Assembly (NCBI RefSeq): GCF_003688995.1
Contig: NZ_PENI01000011.1
Coordinates: 174,946 to 238,945 of the forward strand
Direction: 5' to 3'
Length of the DNA: 64,000 nt
Source: Streptomyces shenzhenensis
GTDB lineage: Bacteria; Actinomycetota; Actinomycetes; Streptomycetales; Streptomycetaceae
In this document: piece after piece, positions 31,943-41,757 of the stretch
How positions within the stretch are numbered: the stretch's first letter is position 1
How the letters are laid out: each line of letters starts with the position of its first letter
The notes under the pieces: model-generated
What the model saw: the letters and a program-made list of their open reading frames with translations, nothing else
Database searches by the model: none
What the model was told of the DNA's origin: nothing
Program-made: the position numbers and the translations under genes

Positions 31943-31962
31943 TATCTGATAGGCTGGGCGGC

Positions 31963-32553
31963 ATGAGTGGGAGCGAGCCCGGCGGCCGGACATCAGAAGC
32001 GCGATCGCGGCTGCTCGGAACGGCGAGCAGGCTCTTCTACACGGAGGGGATCCACTCCGTCGGCATCGATCGGATCGTGGCGGAAGCACAGGTGACGCGG
32101 GCCACCCTGTACCGGCACTTCCCCGGCAAGGAAGATCTCGTTCTTGCCTACCTGAGCGCAGCCGATCAGGCGATCCGCGGCCGGGTGGCCGAGGCGGAGG
32201 CCAGTGGCCGGCCGGCGGCCGACGTCATCCGGGCCGTGAGCGCGTTCATCGTCGAGGACATCCGGTCCCCTGGGTTCCGTGGATGTGCCTTCCTCAACGC
32301 GGTGGCCGAGTATCCCGACCCCGATCATCCGATTCACCAGGCTGTCCTCGCCCACCGGCAGTGGTTCCTGCGTACGGTCACCGACCTGCTGACGGATGTC
32401 TGGGAAGCGGCTGCCGAGGACGCCGGCCGGCACTTCGTCATGCTGAGAGACGGTGCGATGGCCGCGGGCTGTCTCTTCGATCCGGAGCTGATCGGCGAGA
32501 CCTTCCTCCGCGGTGTCGAGGGCATACTGCGGCGCGGTCATCTGAGCCGCTGA
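31963..32553 (+). CDS. TetR family transcriptional regulator
   Basis: This 196-residue repressor has an N-terminal helix-turn-helix at about 12-55 (LLGTASRLFYTEGIHSVGID, then ATLYRHFPGKEDLVLAYL). The ligand domain contains SPGFRGCAFLNAVAEYPDPD, typical of the TetR_C group that includes many drug or stress sensors. The ATG at 31963 is used because earlier codons fall in the divergent gene region. It is divergent from the broken membrane protein gene, its most likely former target. Confidence 0.9.
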   Translation: MSGSEPGGRTSEARSRLLGTASRLFYTEGIHSVGIDRIVAEAQVTRATLYRHFPGKEDLVLAYLSAADQAIRGRVAEAEASGRPAADVIRAVSAFIVEDIRSPGFRGCAFLNAVAEYPDPDHPIHQAVLAHRQWFLRTVTDLLTDVWEAAAEDAGRHFVMLRDGAMAAGCLFDPELIGETFLRGVEGILRRGHLSR

Positions 32554-32854
32554 GTGCGACGCCGCGATCGCCGGACTCGCCGGGTCGGCCGGCATGCTCC
32601 GGTGCCGCGCCTCCAGCGCCGGCGGGCCGCCGCCCGCGCGAAAGCCGCGGATCCCGGCCCGAGTTCGCGTCGTGCGGTCGGTCCTCGGCGGGGCGCGCCG
32701 CAGATCACGGAAGTGCACTCAGGGTGGGGCGAGTTCGCTGAGGGTGCCCCCCACGGCCTGGCCGGTCCCGGGCGGTCCGTGCTCCGGCCAGGTGGCCCGG
32801 TGGGCGGTCGGGAAGTTTTTTGAACGTGTTCAACTTCGCGCGTAGGCTGCCGGT
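32554..32854 (+). other. Intergenic stretch of about 300 bases
   Basis: No credible gene is visible on either strand. The only clear signal is a palindromic operator-like site near its right end (32820-32833). Confidence 0.5.
32820..32833. promoter_or_regulatory. Palindromic operator TTGAAC-gt-GTTCAA
   Basis: A perfect six-base inverted repeat with a two-base centre lies in an AT-rich pocket 21 bases ahead of the small membrane protein gene, where it would overlap the promoter or transcript start. Its form is that of TetR-family operators. Confidence 0.6.
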
Positions 32855-33391
32855 ATGAGCGACAGAGCCGCCCTGCTCAAGGGCATTCGCGTCTGGTTGG
32901 CCTGTTTTGTCGTGTGTCTCGTGCTCAGCGGGGCCACCGCCTTTCCGCTCGTGCATGAACTCCGTTGGGCGGAGGAGGTGTTGCGGGCCATGTCCGTGCC
33001 GGAGCACCTGCCGGCGCTCGCCGACTGGATCACGCGGGTGCGGCAGGGGCTGGACGAGGCCGACGCCTCGTACCCGTTCCTGCTGTACGGCACGGACTGG
33101 CTGGCCTTCGCCCACCTCGTCATCGCCGTCGCCTTCTACGGCCCCTACCGCGACCCCGTCCGCAACATCTGGGTCGTGGAGTTCGGGATGATCGCCTGCG
33201 CCGGGATCGTCCCGCTCGCCCTCGTCTGCGGACCGATCCGCGGCATCCCCTTCTGGTGGAGCGTGATCGACATGTCCTTCGGTGTGTTCGGCGTCGTCCC
33301 GCTGTACGTCGTACGGAAGAAGATCAAGCAACTGGAGCGGCTGACCGGCGGACCCGCTCCCGTGCCGGGTGTTCAGGGTTCGCTTGCGTAG
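32855..33391 (+). CDS. Small integral membrane protein of unknown function
   Basis: This is a 178-residue protein with four predicted membrane segments: WLACFVVCLVLSGATAF (about 13-30), the WLAFAHLVIAVAFYG segment, FGMIACAGIVPLALVCG, and WWSVIDMSFGVFGVVPLYVV. The tail is basic (RKKIKQLERL). I do not recognise a characterised family. It lies 300 bases after the TetR gene and directly behind a palindromic operator, so it is probably under repressor control. The short cytoplasmic loops suggest a sensor or transport-accessory role, but nothing decides it. Confidence 0.75.
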   Translation: MSDRAALLKGIRVWLACFVVCLVLSGATAFPLVHELRWAEEVLRAMSVPEHLPALADWITRVRQGLDEADASYPFLLYGTDWLAFAHLVIAVAFYGPYRDPVRNIWVVEFGMIACAGIVPLALVCGPIRGIPFWWSVIDMSFGVFGVVPLYVVRKKIKQLERLTGGPAPVPGVQGSLA

Positions 33392-33634
33392 CGTTTCCGG
33401 CGTTCCGGGCCGGTGAGCCGTCGTACGCGCGGCTCGTGACCAGCCCGTTGAACTCCGGCCGCCGCAGACACCGAGCGCTCGGCACGCGCCCGCGGTGCCG
33501 CTGTGCGGCGTACGACGTGCAGGCACTGGCCGTCGTACGCCGCCTCGTGCGCACCCCCTGCACGCCGGGGGACCGGACCGCTCCGGGCTGCCGAAGGCGA
33601 CGGCCGCGCTGCGGACGCTCAGGTGTGGGAATTC

Positions 33635-34318
33635 CTAGCCCTGGCGGAGGGCGCAGAGGGTGTCGATGCGGTTCGTGGTGATCGAGTCGACGCCCAGGTC
33701 GAGGAGGCGGCGCATGGTGCGGCGGGTGTCCGGGGTCCAGACGGACAGCAGCCGGCCGCCGTGATGGACGTGGGCGGCGAGGTCCCGGCTCACCAGGCTG
33801 AAGCGGTAGTTGAGCCAGCGCGGGCCCACCGCCGCCAGCAGGGCCGGCCGCGGCGGCGCGAGCGTCGTCCAGGTCAGCGCGATCTCGGCGGCAGGGTCGA
33901 CGGCGCGGACGGCCAGCATCGCCTCCGCGCCCGCGCAGTAGTAGGCGCGGTCCCGCGCCCCGGACGCGTGGACGACCTCCACGATCCGGCGCGCGGTCCG
34001 GCGCTCGACCCGGCCCGGCAGGTCGACCATCACCCGGCTGCCGTCCGTCGCGGCCAGCGCCTCCTCCAGCGTCGGCACGCCGCCCGCGGTGAGTCCGCGC
34101 ACCTCGGCGGCGGACAGCGAGCCGATCGGCCGGTCCTGTTCCCACAGCCGTTCCAGCGTCGCGTCGTGCAGCAGCACGGGCACGCCGTCACGGGTGAGCC
34201 GTACGTCGAACTCGACCGCGTCCGCGCCCCGCAGGAGCGCGGAACGCAGCGAGTCGATCGTGTTCTCGCGGAAGCGATAGGGGTCGCCGCGGTGCGCGAC
34301 GGCGGTCACGGTCTGCAT
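33635..34318 (-). CDS. Glycerophosphodiester phosphodiesterase
   Basis: This 227-residue cytosolic enzyme of the GDPD TIM-barrel family hydrolyses glycerophosphodiesters to glycerol 3-phosphate and an alcohol. The signature is complete at the N-terminus: VAHRGDPYRFRENT, then ADAVEFDVRLTRDGVPVLLH followed by D, giving the catalytic His pair and acidic metal ligands. The end DLGVDSITTNRIDTLCAL closes the barrel. Start at 34318 (MQTVTAVAHRG) or nine bases upstream. There is no signal peptide. It is downstream of the COG1816 deaminase gene on the same strand, separated by a tandem repeat. Confidence 0.9.
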   Translation of the reverse strand: MQTVTAVAHRGDPYRFRENTIDSLRSALLRGADAVEFDVRLTRDGVPVLLHDATLERLWEQDRPIGSLSAAEVRGLTAGGVPTLEEALAATDGSRVMVDLPGRVERRTARRIVEVVHASGARDRAYYCAGAEAMLAVRAVDPAAEIALTWTTLAPPRPALLAAVGPRWLNYRFSLVSRDLAAHVHHGGRLLSVWTPDTRRTMRRLLDLGVDSITTNRIDTLCALRQG

Positions 34319-34328
34319 GGACCCCATT

Positions 34329-34364
34329 CTGCGGGTGAACACCGCGCTGCGGGTGAACACCGCG
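34329..34364 (-). repeat. Two tandem 18-base copies containing a dyad
   Basis: ctgcgggtgaacaccgcg occurs twice in direct succession. Each copy contains the palindrome ggtg-aa-cacc. The pair sits immediately upstream of the phosphodiesterase start and so could be a double operator. Confidence 0.6.
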
Positions 34365-34372
34365 CGCCGGGC

Positions 34373-35428
34373 TCAGGAGGCGAGCCACTCCGCCGTGTAG
34401 GTGTCGATCTCGGCGGCGATCCGGGCCTTGCCCGCCGGTTCCAGGAAGGACGCCTCGACCGCGTTCTTGGCGAGGTCGGCGAGGCCGCGCTCGTCGAGGT
34501 CGAGCAGCCGGGCGGCCACCGCGTACTCGTTGTTGAGGTCGGTGCCGAACATCGGCGGGTCGTCCGAGTTGACCGTGACCACGACGCCGGCCTCGACGAA
34601 CTTCTTGATCGGGTGCTCGTCGAGGGTGCGGACCGCGCGGGTGGCGATGTTGGAGGTCGGGCAGACCTCCAGCGGGATGCGGTGGGCGGCGAGGTGCGCG
34701 AGCAGCTCGGGGTCGCGTGCCGAGCTGGTGCCGTGCCCGATGCGCTCGGCGCGCAGCTCGGTCAGCGCGTCCCAGACCGTCTCGGGGCCGGTCGTCTCAC
34801 CGGCGTGCGGCACGGAGCGCAGCCCGGCGGCGATGGCGCGGTCGAAGTACGGCTTGAACTGCGGCCGGGGCACACCGATCTCGGGTCCGCCGAGCCCGAA
34901 GGAGACCAGGCCCTCCGGGCGCAGCCGGTCGTCGGTGGCGAGCCGGACCGTCTCCTGAGCGGACTCGAGACCCGCCTCGCCCGGGATGTCGAAGCACCAG
35001 CGCAGCACGGTCCCGAACTCGGCCTCGGCCGCCTTGCGGGCGTCCTCTATCGCGTCCATGAAGGCGCGCTCGTCGATGCCGCGGCGGGTCGAGGAGAACG
35101 GCGTGATGGTCAGCTCGGCGTACCGCACCTGCTGCCGGGCCAGGTCGCGGGCCACCTCGTAGGTGAGCAGCCGGACGTCCTCCGGGGTGCGGATGAGGTC
35201 GACGACGGACAGGTACACGTCGATGAAGTGGGCGAAGTCCGTGAAGGTGAAGTACTCGGCCAGCGCGTCCCGGTCGGCGGGGACCTTGGAGTCGGCGTGG
35301 CGGGCGGCGAGTTCCGAGACGATGCGCGGGGAGGCGGAGCCGACGTGGTGGACGTGCAGTTCGGCCTTGGGCAGTCCGGCGATGAAGGCGCGCGGGTCGC
35401 GGGCGGCGGGTGCGGCGCTGTCGGTCAA
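34373..35428 (-). CDS. COG1816 deaminase, probably 6-aminodeoxyfutalosine deaminase
   Basis: This 351-residue amidohydrolase resembles adenosine deaminase. It has the N-terminal metal HxH in KAELHVHHVGSASPR, SVPHAGET, the proton-shuttle region RIGHGTSSARDPELL, EVCPTSNI and the Asp pair in VTVNSDDPPMF. The segment after HxH reads HVGSASP rather than the HLDGS of true adenosine deaminases. As I recall, S. avermitilis Sav2595, a COG1816 protein once called adenosine deaminase, was shown to deaminate 6-aminodeoxyfutalosine in the futalosine route to menaquinone, and this gene appears to be its syntenic counterpart. Adenosine deamination as the main role is therefore doubtful. Confidence 0.82.
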   Translation of the reverse strand: MTDSAAPAARDPRAFIAGLPKAELHVHHVGSASPRIVSELAARHADSKVPADRDALAEYFTFTDFAHFIDVYLSVVDLIRTPEDVRLLTYEVARDLARQQVRYAELTITPFSSTRRGIDERAFMDAIEDARKAAEAEFGTVLRWCFDIPGEAGLESAQETVRLATDDRLRPEGLVSFGLGGPEIGVPRPQFKPYFDRAIAAGLRSVPHAGETTGPETVWDALTELRAERIGHGTSSARDPELLAHLAAHRIPLEVCPTSNIATRAVRTLDEHPIKKFVEAGVVVTVNSDDPPMFGTDLNNEYAVAARLLDLDERGLADLAKNAVEASFLEPAGKARIAAEIDTYTAEWLAS

Positions 35429-35580
35429 GAGGTCCCTCCCCGGGAACGGCGCCGGCGGACCGGGATCCGGGCGCGGGTGATCGGCTGATCGGTGACTCGG
35501 GGATCATCGTAGGCCGTGCCCGGGGCGGCACCGTCCTGCCCGTAGCATGACGGCACGCCGACGAGAGGGGACCGTGCGCC

Positions 35581-36777
35581 ATGTCCGACGAGGCACGGCA
35601 GAACACCGCGGAGAGCGGAGCGACGCCTGGCGACGCTGCCTCGCCCGACACCTGGGCCATCGGACCTGCCGCGCCCGTCAGGGGTGGCGGCGCGACCGCG
35701 CCCGGCGGTACGGACGCCGACGGCGGGGCAACCGTGGTGTCCTGGCCGGCACCGGCCGGTCCGGATCCCCGGTCAGGACCCGGGCCCGCCGCTCCGGCCA
35801 CGGGGGTCTGGCCCGCGCAGGCCGGTACGGACACGGGGGCATGGGACGCGGGCGCCGGAGCCGCCCCGGGTCCGTCGGCGTCCACGGGCCGCGAGACGGT
35901 TCCCGACCCGTGGGCCCCGCCCGCCGACCGGGCGCCGGCGGACATATCGGCCGACGCCACCGCACCCCGGCCCGGTGTGGACCCCTGGGCGGCACCGGCG
36001 GACACCGCCCCCGCGCCCGGCGCCTCGGCGGCCGGACCAGGGAACACCGTCGTCGCGGGCGGCCCCGGCACCCCGGCCCCGCCCGCCGTGCACGACCAGC
36101 AGACGGTCACCTCGTCCCCGGAGGCGAGCGCGCCGCCGCCCTGGGCCGGTCCGGCCGGCACACCGCCCGCGGCCGAGCGTGCGAATCCGTTTGCCGCGCC
36201 CGGTCCGGGCGGCACACTGCCCGCGGCCCAGCCCGCGAACCCCTTCGCCGCGCCCGGGACGGCCATGCCGCCCGCGGCCGGCCCGGACAATCCGTTCGCC
36301 CCGCCGAGCGCGGAGTCCGCCAAGGGCGCGCCCTTCGCACCCCCCGCCGCACAGCCCCAGAGCGCGCCGGTCCCGCCGCCGCCCATCGCCCCCGGCGGCC
36401 CCGGCCAGGTCCCGTACGGCTATCCGGGCGGCCCCGCGGGCTACGGCTACCCGGCGCCGCACATGCCCGGCCCGGGCTACCCGGTGCCGCCCGCCGCCGG
36501 TCCCGGCTCCTACGGCTGGCCCGGCATGCAGCCGATGCCGAGCAACGGGCTGGGCACGGCCGGGATGGTGCTGGGCATCCTGGCGGCGATCGGCTTCTGC
36601 ATGTGGCCGGTGGCGATCCTGCTGGGCGTGCTGGCCGTGATCTTCGGCGGGATCGGCCGCGGCAGGGCCCACCGCGGCGAGGCGACGAACCCCGGCCAGG
36701 CTTTGGCCGGCGTCATCTGCGGTGCGTCCGGCATCGTCCTCGCCCTGGTCATGCTGGCCTTCCTCATCGCCGCCTGA
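35581..36777 (+). CDS. DUF4190 membrane protein with a long Pro/Ala-rich N-terminus
   Basis: This is a 398-residue protein. The first 310 residues are low complexity (Pro, Ala, Gly, with repeated NPFAAPG units near 200-240 and Gly-Tyr-Pro repeats near 280-300). The C-terminus carries the DUF4190 domain: GLGTAGMVLGILAAIGFCMW, then a second helix ILLGVLAVIFGGIGRGRA, a conserved hydrophilic loop (RGEATNPGQALAG) and a third helix. Such proteins are common in Streptomyces and of unknown role; the tail may extend into the cytoplasm. It is divergent from the deaminase gene. Confidence 0.82.
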   Translation: MSDEARQNTAESGATPGDAASPDTWAIGPAAPVRGGGATAPGGTDADGGATVVSWPAPAGPDPRSGPGPAAPATGVWPAQAGTDTGAWDAGAGAAPGPSASTGRETVPDPWAPPADRAPADISADATAPRPGVDPWAAPADTAPAPGASAAGPGNTVVAGGPGTPAPPAVHDQQTVTSSPEASAPPPWAGPAGTPPAAERANPFAAPGPGGTLPAAQPANPFAAPGTAMPPAAGPDNPFAPPSAESAKGAPFAPPAAQPQSAPVPPPPIAPGGPGQVPYGYPGGPAGYGYPAPHMPGPGYPVPPAAGPGSYGWPGMQPMPSNGLGTAGMVLGILAAIGFCMWPVAILLGVLAVIFGGIGRGRAHRGEATNPGQALAGVICGASGIVLALVMLAFLIAA

Positions 36778-36824
36778 CCCCGGCCCGCCCCCAACGGCAC
36801 GGCTCGACCGGGCCGCCGCGGCTC

Positions 36825-36856
36825 GTGGGGCGGTGCGGACCGGGGCCCCGCCCCAC
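36825..36856. terminator. Hairpin between convergent genes
   Basis: A perfect nine-base stem (gtggggcgg/ccgccccac) with a 14-base loop lies between the DUF4190 gene and the opposite-strand NADAR gene. Confidence 0.5.
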
Positions 36857-36955
36857 CCACCGGCCCGCACCCGCGCACCCGAGTCGCTCAAGTCGCTCAC
36901 CCGGGCCGGCCTCACGGGGGACGCGAGGATTCCCGTGGCGCGTCCGCGCGCCGGT

Positions 36956-37516
36956 TCAGCCGTGTCGCGCGAGTCGTTCGCGGGCCTCCATCAAGGCGAA
37001 GCCCAGGAGATTCGGGCCGCGCCAGCGTTCCGGGTCGGAGGCCGCCTCGTCGTCCGCCGCGAGGCCGATGCCCCACACGCGGTCCACCGGGCTCGCCTCC
37101 ACCAGGACCCGTCCGCCGGTGTTCAGCAGGAACTCCCGCAGCCCGGCATGCGCGCCGAACTTGTGCACGCTGCCCTCGACGACGATCCGGAAGCGCTCCC
37201 GCTCCCACACGCTCTCGTCGAAGTCCCGCACCAGCCGCCCCGCCTTCTTGGCCCGGGACGGGTGCTCCGCGGCCAGTACCCGGCGCTCCGCCCCGGCGTC
37301 CCCGAAGAGTCTCGCCTTCTCGGCCATCATCCAGTGCTCGGCCGCCGCGTACTCCACTGTGTCCACCACGAACGGTGCCGGCCACCACTGGCTGAGACAG
37401 CTCGTCCCGACCCGCCCGTCCGACCGCGGACGGTGCCCCCAGAAGTGCAGGAACTTCACGCGCGCCCCCGCGCGGACCTCCCTGATCAGCGTCTCCACCG
37501 AATCGATCGTCCCCAT
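36956..37516 (-). CDS. NADAR family protein (YbiA-like N-glycosidase)
   Basis: This is a 186-residue cytosolic NADAR domain protein. Typical stretches are FLHFWGHRP, SQWWPAPFVVDTVEYAAAEHW, ARLFGDAGAERRVLAAEHPS, then WERERFRIVVEGSVHKF and LVEASPVDRVWGIGLA with NLLGFALMEARERL. Characterised relatives remove damaged riboflavin-pathway intermediates or reverse ADP-ribosylation; which applies here cannot be told. The ATG at 37516 (MGTIDSVE) is preferred over an upstream in-frame codon at 37546. It is divergent from the polyamine operon. Confidence 0.88.
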   Translation of the reverse strand: MGTIDSVETLIREVRAGARVKFLHFWGHRPRSDGRVGTSCLSQWWPAPFVVDTVEYAAAEHWMMAEKARLFGDAGAERRVLAAEHPSRAKKAGRLVRDFDESVWERERFRIVVEGSVHKFGAHAGLREFLLNTGGRVLVEASPVDRVWGIGLAADDEAASDPERWRGPNLLGFALMEARERLARHG

Positions 37517-37590
37517 GCACGTCAGTTTGGCAGGCACCACTGACACTCCGTCCCCCGTTTTCCAGGCTGACTCGACACCTGGCCGACAGA

Positions 37591-37622
37591 TTCCGTTGCG
37601 TAACCAAATGGAAACAACGGAA
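37591..37622. promoter_or_regulatory. Inverted repeat in the divergent NADAR/polyamine promoter region
   Basis: ttccgttg and caacggaa form a perfect eight-base inverted repeat 16 bases apart, in the only AT-rich pocket between the two genes and about 105-135 bases upstream of the aldehyde dehydrogenase start. It is a candidate operator for the polyamine operon. Confidence 0.5.
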
Positions 37623-37726
37623 TCACTTGTTGGAGTCCCTTTGCTCTGTCAGGATCGGCACTCAATTCGAGCCGGCGCTACGCCACCCGCTCCCCCCGGG
37701 ACGGGACGACGGCGGAGGAGAGCGAC

Positions 37727-39265
37727 ATGCACCACCCGGGCACCGCCACCCCGGAACGACGATTCCCGGCGCAGGAGCGCTTCGCGGACGGGGCGCAGTA
37801 CGTCGCCGGACGCCTGACGAAGGGCACGTCGGGCCGCACCCACTCCGTGGTCGATCCGGCCACCGGCACAGAGGTGTACCGCTACGAATTGGCCGGCCCC
37901 GAGGACGTGGACGCCGCGGTCGCCGCCGCCCGCGCGGCCTTCCCGGCCTGGTCCGCCCTCACCCCCGGTGAGCGCTCCGACGCCCTGCACCGGTTCGCCG
38001 CCGTCCTCGCGGACCACGCCGAGGAGTTCGCCCGCGCCGAGTCCCTCCAGTGCGGCAAGCCGCTCAAACTGACCCGCCAGTTCGACGTCCCCGGGACCAT
38101 CGACAACACGGCCTTCTTCGCGGGCGCCGCCCGGCACCTCCAGGGGCAGTCCGCCGGCGAGTACTCCGGGGACCACACGTCGTACGTACGACGGGAGCCC
38201 ATCGGCGTCGTCGGCTCGATCGCCCCCTGGAACTACCCGCTCCAGATGGCCGCCTGGAAGATCCTGCCGACGATCGCCGCGGGCAACACCGTCGTGCTGA
38301 AGCCCGCCGAGCTGACCCCGCTGACCTCGCTGCTGTTCGCCGAGGCCGCGACCGCCGCGGGCATCCCGGACGGCGTCGTCAACATCGTCACCGGCACCGG
38401 CAAGGAGGCGGGGGAGCACCTCGTCGGTCACCCCGACGTGGCCATGACCTCGTTCACCGGTTCCACGGCGGTCGGCAGGCGCGTCGCCGAGATCGCCACC
38501 GCCACCGTCAAACGCATCCATCTGGAGCTCGGCGGCAAGGCGCCCTTCGTCGTCTTCGACGACGCCGACCTGGAGGCCGCCGCCAACGGCGCGGTCGCCG
38601 GCGCCCTCATCAACACCGGGCAGGACTGCACGGCCGCCACGCGCGCGTACGTGCAGCGCCCGCTGTACGAGGCGTTCGTCGAGCAGACCGCCGCCCTGAT
38701 GGAGAGCGTCCGGCTCGGCGACCCGTTCGCGCCCGGCACCGATCTCGGCCCGCTGATCTCGCACGCCCAGCGTGACCGGGTGGCCGGCTTCGTCGACCGG
38801 GCCCGCGGCTACGCGCGCGTGGTGACCGGCGGCGCGGCCCCTCTGGGCGATCTGGCGCACGGCGCGTACTATCGGCCCACCCTGATCGCCGACGCGCCCC
38901 AGGACAGCGAGGTCGTCCAGTCCGAGATCTTCGGTCCGGTGCTGGTCGTCCTGCCGTTCGACGGTGACGACGAGGGGATCGGGCTGGCCAACGACACCCC
39001 GTACGGCCTCGCCGCCTCCGCGTGGAGCCGGGACGTCTACCGGGCGAACCGCGCGACCCGCGAGATCAAGGCGGGCTGTGTCTGGGTCAACGACCACATT
39101 CCGATCATCAGCGAGATGCCGCACGGCGGATATGGACAGTCCGGCTTCGGCAAGGACATGTCCGTGTACTCGTTCGAGGAGTACACGCAGGTGAAGCACG
39201 TCATGTTCGACAACACGGCGGTTGCCAGGAAGGACTGGCACCGCACGATCTTCGGGGACCGATAG
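37727..39265 (+). CDS. Aldehyde dehydrogenase, gamma-aminobutyraldehyde/betaine aldehyde type
   Basis: This 512-residue NAD(P)-dependent dehydrogenase has the catalytic Cys in NTGQDCTAATRAY, Glu in IHLELGGKAPFV, and cofactor motifs SIAPWNYPLQMAAWKI with KPAELTP. It is similar in architecture to the copy at 27706 but clearly divergent. GGAGGAG eight bases upstream supports the ATG. It is the first gene of a polyamine block (then potD-A-B-C and an FAD oxidoreductase), so it probably oxidises the aldehyde released from putrescine or gamma-glutamyl-putrescine. Confidence 0.9.
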   Translation: MHHPGTATPERRFPAQERFADGAQYVAGRLTKGTSGRTHSVVDPATGTEVYRYELAGPEDVDAAVAAARAAFPAWSALTPGERSDALHRFAAVLADHAEEFARAESLQCGKPLKLTRQFDVPGTIDNTAFFAGAARHLQGQSAGEYSGDHTSYVRREPIGVVGSIAPWNYPLQMAAWKILPTIAAGNTVVLKPAELTPLTSLLFAEAATAAGIPDGVVNIVTGTGKEAGEHLVGHPDVAMTSFTGSTAVGRRVAEIATATVKRIHLELGGKAPFVVFDDADLEAAANGAVAGALINTGQDCTAATRAYVQRPLYEAFVEQTAALMESVRLGDPFAPGTDLGPLISHAQRDRVAGFVDRARGYARVVTGGAAPLGDLAHGAYYRPTLIADAPQDSEVVQSEIFGPVLVVLPFDGDDEGIGLANDTPYGLAASAWSRDVYRANRATREIKAGCVWVNDHIPIISEMPHGGYGQSGFGKDMSVYSFEEYTQVKHVMFDNTAVARKDWHRTIFGDR

Positions 39266-39329
39266 AGACGACGGGTCCGGTCGCCGACCACGGCAGGCCG
39301 GCCCTCCCTCCCGAAAGGGCACCACGCGC

Positions 39330-40573
39330 ATGGAGCAGTTCGAGCCCGACCGCCTCACCCCGGCCCAAGTGGCCGCCATGCGGCGCAGCTTCCGGAACGG
39401 CAGGGCCGCGCTGACCCGCCGTTCACTGGTGCGCGCCGCCACGGGCGGCGCGCTCGCGGTGGGCGGACTCGGGGCGCTGAGCGCCTGCGGGATCCCCGCG
39501 GCGGGCAAGACGCAGGGCGGCGCGTCCGCCGAGGACCGCTCGGCGGAGGAGAAGGTCGTCAACTTCTCCAACTGGCCCGAGTACATCGACGTCGACGACA
39601 GCGGCAAGAGCCGTCCGACGCTCGACGCGTTCACCCGGCAGACCGGTGTCGCGGTGAAGTACACCGAGGACATCAACGACAACAGCGAGTTCTTCGGCAA
39701 GATCAAACCGCAGCTCGCCGCGGGCCAGGACACCGGCCGCGACGTGATCGTCCTCACCGACTGGCTGGCCGCCCGGGTGATCCGGCTGGGCTGGGTGCAG
39801 AAGCTGGACGCGGCCAACCTGCCGCACGCCTTCACCAACCTGTCGCCCCAGTTCCGCAACCCCGACTGGGATCCGGGACGCGCCTACTCGTACCCCTGGC
39901 AGGGCATCTCGACCGTCATCGCGTTCAACAAGAAGGCGCTCGACGGCGTCGAGGTGAAGTCGGTCTCCGACCTGCTCGACAACCCCAGGCTCAAGGGCCG
40001 GGTCGGCTTCCTGTCGGAGATGCGCGACAGCATCGGCATGACCATGCTCGACATGGGCAAGGACCCGGGGAAGTTCACCGACGACGACTTCGACGCGGTG
40101 ATCGCCCGGCTGCAGAAGGCCGTCGACAAGGGTCAGATACGCCGCTTCACCGGCAACGACTACACGTCGGACCTCACCAAGGGCGACCTGGCCGCCTGCG
40201 TGGCCTGGGGCGGCGACATCGTCCAGCTCCAGGCGGACAGCCCGGACGTCGACTACATCATCCCGGCCGGCGGCTACATGACGTCGACCGACAACATGCT
40301 GATCCCGAACAAGGCGCGGCACAAGACGAACGCCGAGCGGCTGATCGACTTCTACTACCAGCCGGAGGAGGCCGCGGCGCTCGCCGCCTACGTCAACTTC
40401 GTGTCTCCCGTCGACGACGTGAAGCCCTATCTGGAGAAGATCGACAAGTCTGCGGCGGACAATCCGCTGATCCTGCCCGACCGGGCCATGCAGGCCAGGT
40501 CCCATGCCTTCCGCGCGCTGACGCAGAAGGAAGAGACGGCCTACGAAGAGAAGTTCGCGAAGCTCACAGGGGC

Positions 40574-40577
<4 letters not shown>
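39330..40577 (+). CDS. potD: Polyamine ABC transporter substrate-binding lipoprotein
   Basis: This 415-residue PotD/PotF-type protein binds putrescine or spermidine outside the cell. An N-terminal Tat-like signal (LTRRSLVRAATGGALAVGGL) ends in the lipobox LSAC near residue 52. The binding domain starts with VVNFSNWPEYIDVDD and contains FFGKIKPQLAAGQDTGRDVI, WGGDIVQLQADSPDVDYIIP and NLYAF-like C-terminal segments. It is the intact counterpart of the wrecked copy at 29313. It overlaps potA by four bases. Confidence 0.93.
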
Positions 40578-41755
<1,178 letters not shown>

Positions 41756-41757
41756 CG

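Noticed and set aside
29900..32850. A mobile genetic element (insertion sequence or integrative element).
   Set aside because: No transposase, integrase, terminal inverted repeats or tRNA attachment site could be found; only the content and decay suggest accessory DNA.
33392..33634. A possible small gene or remnant between the membrane protein and the phosphodiesterase.
   Set aside because: Translations on both strands are Arg-rich and show no start with a ribosome binding site or any recognisable motif.
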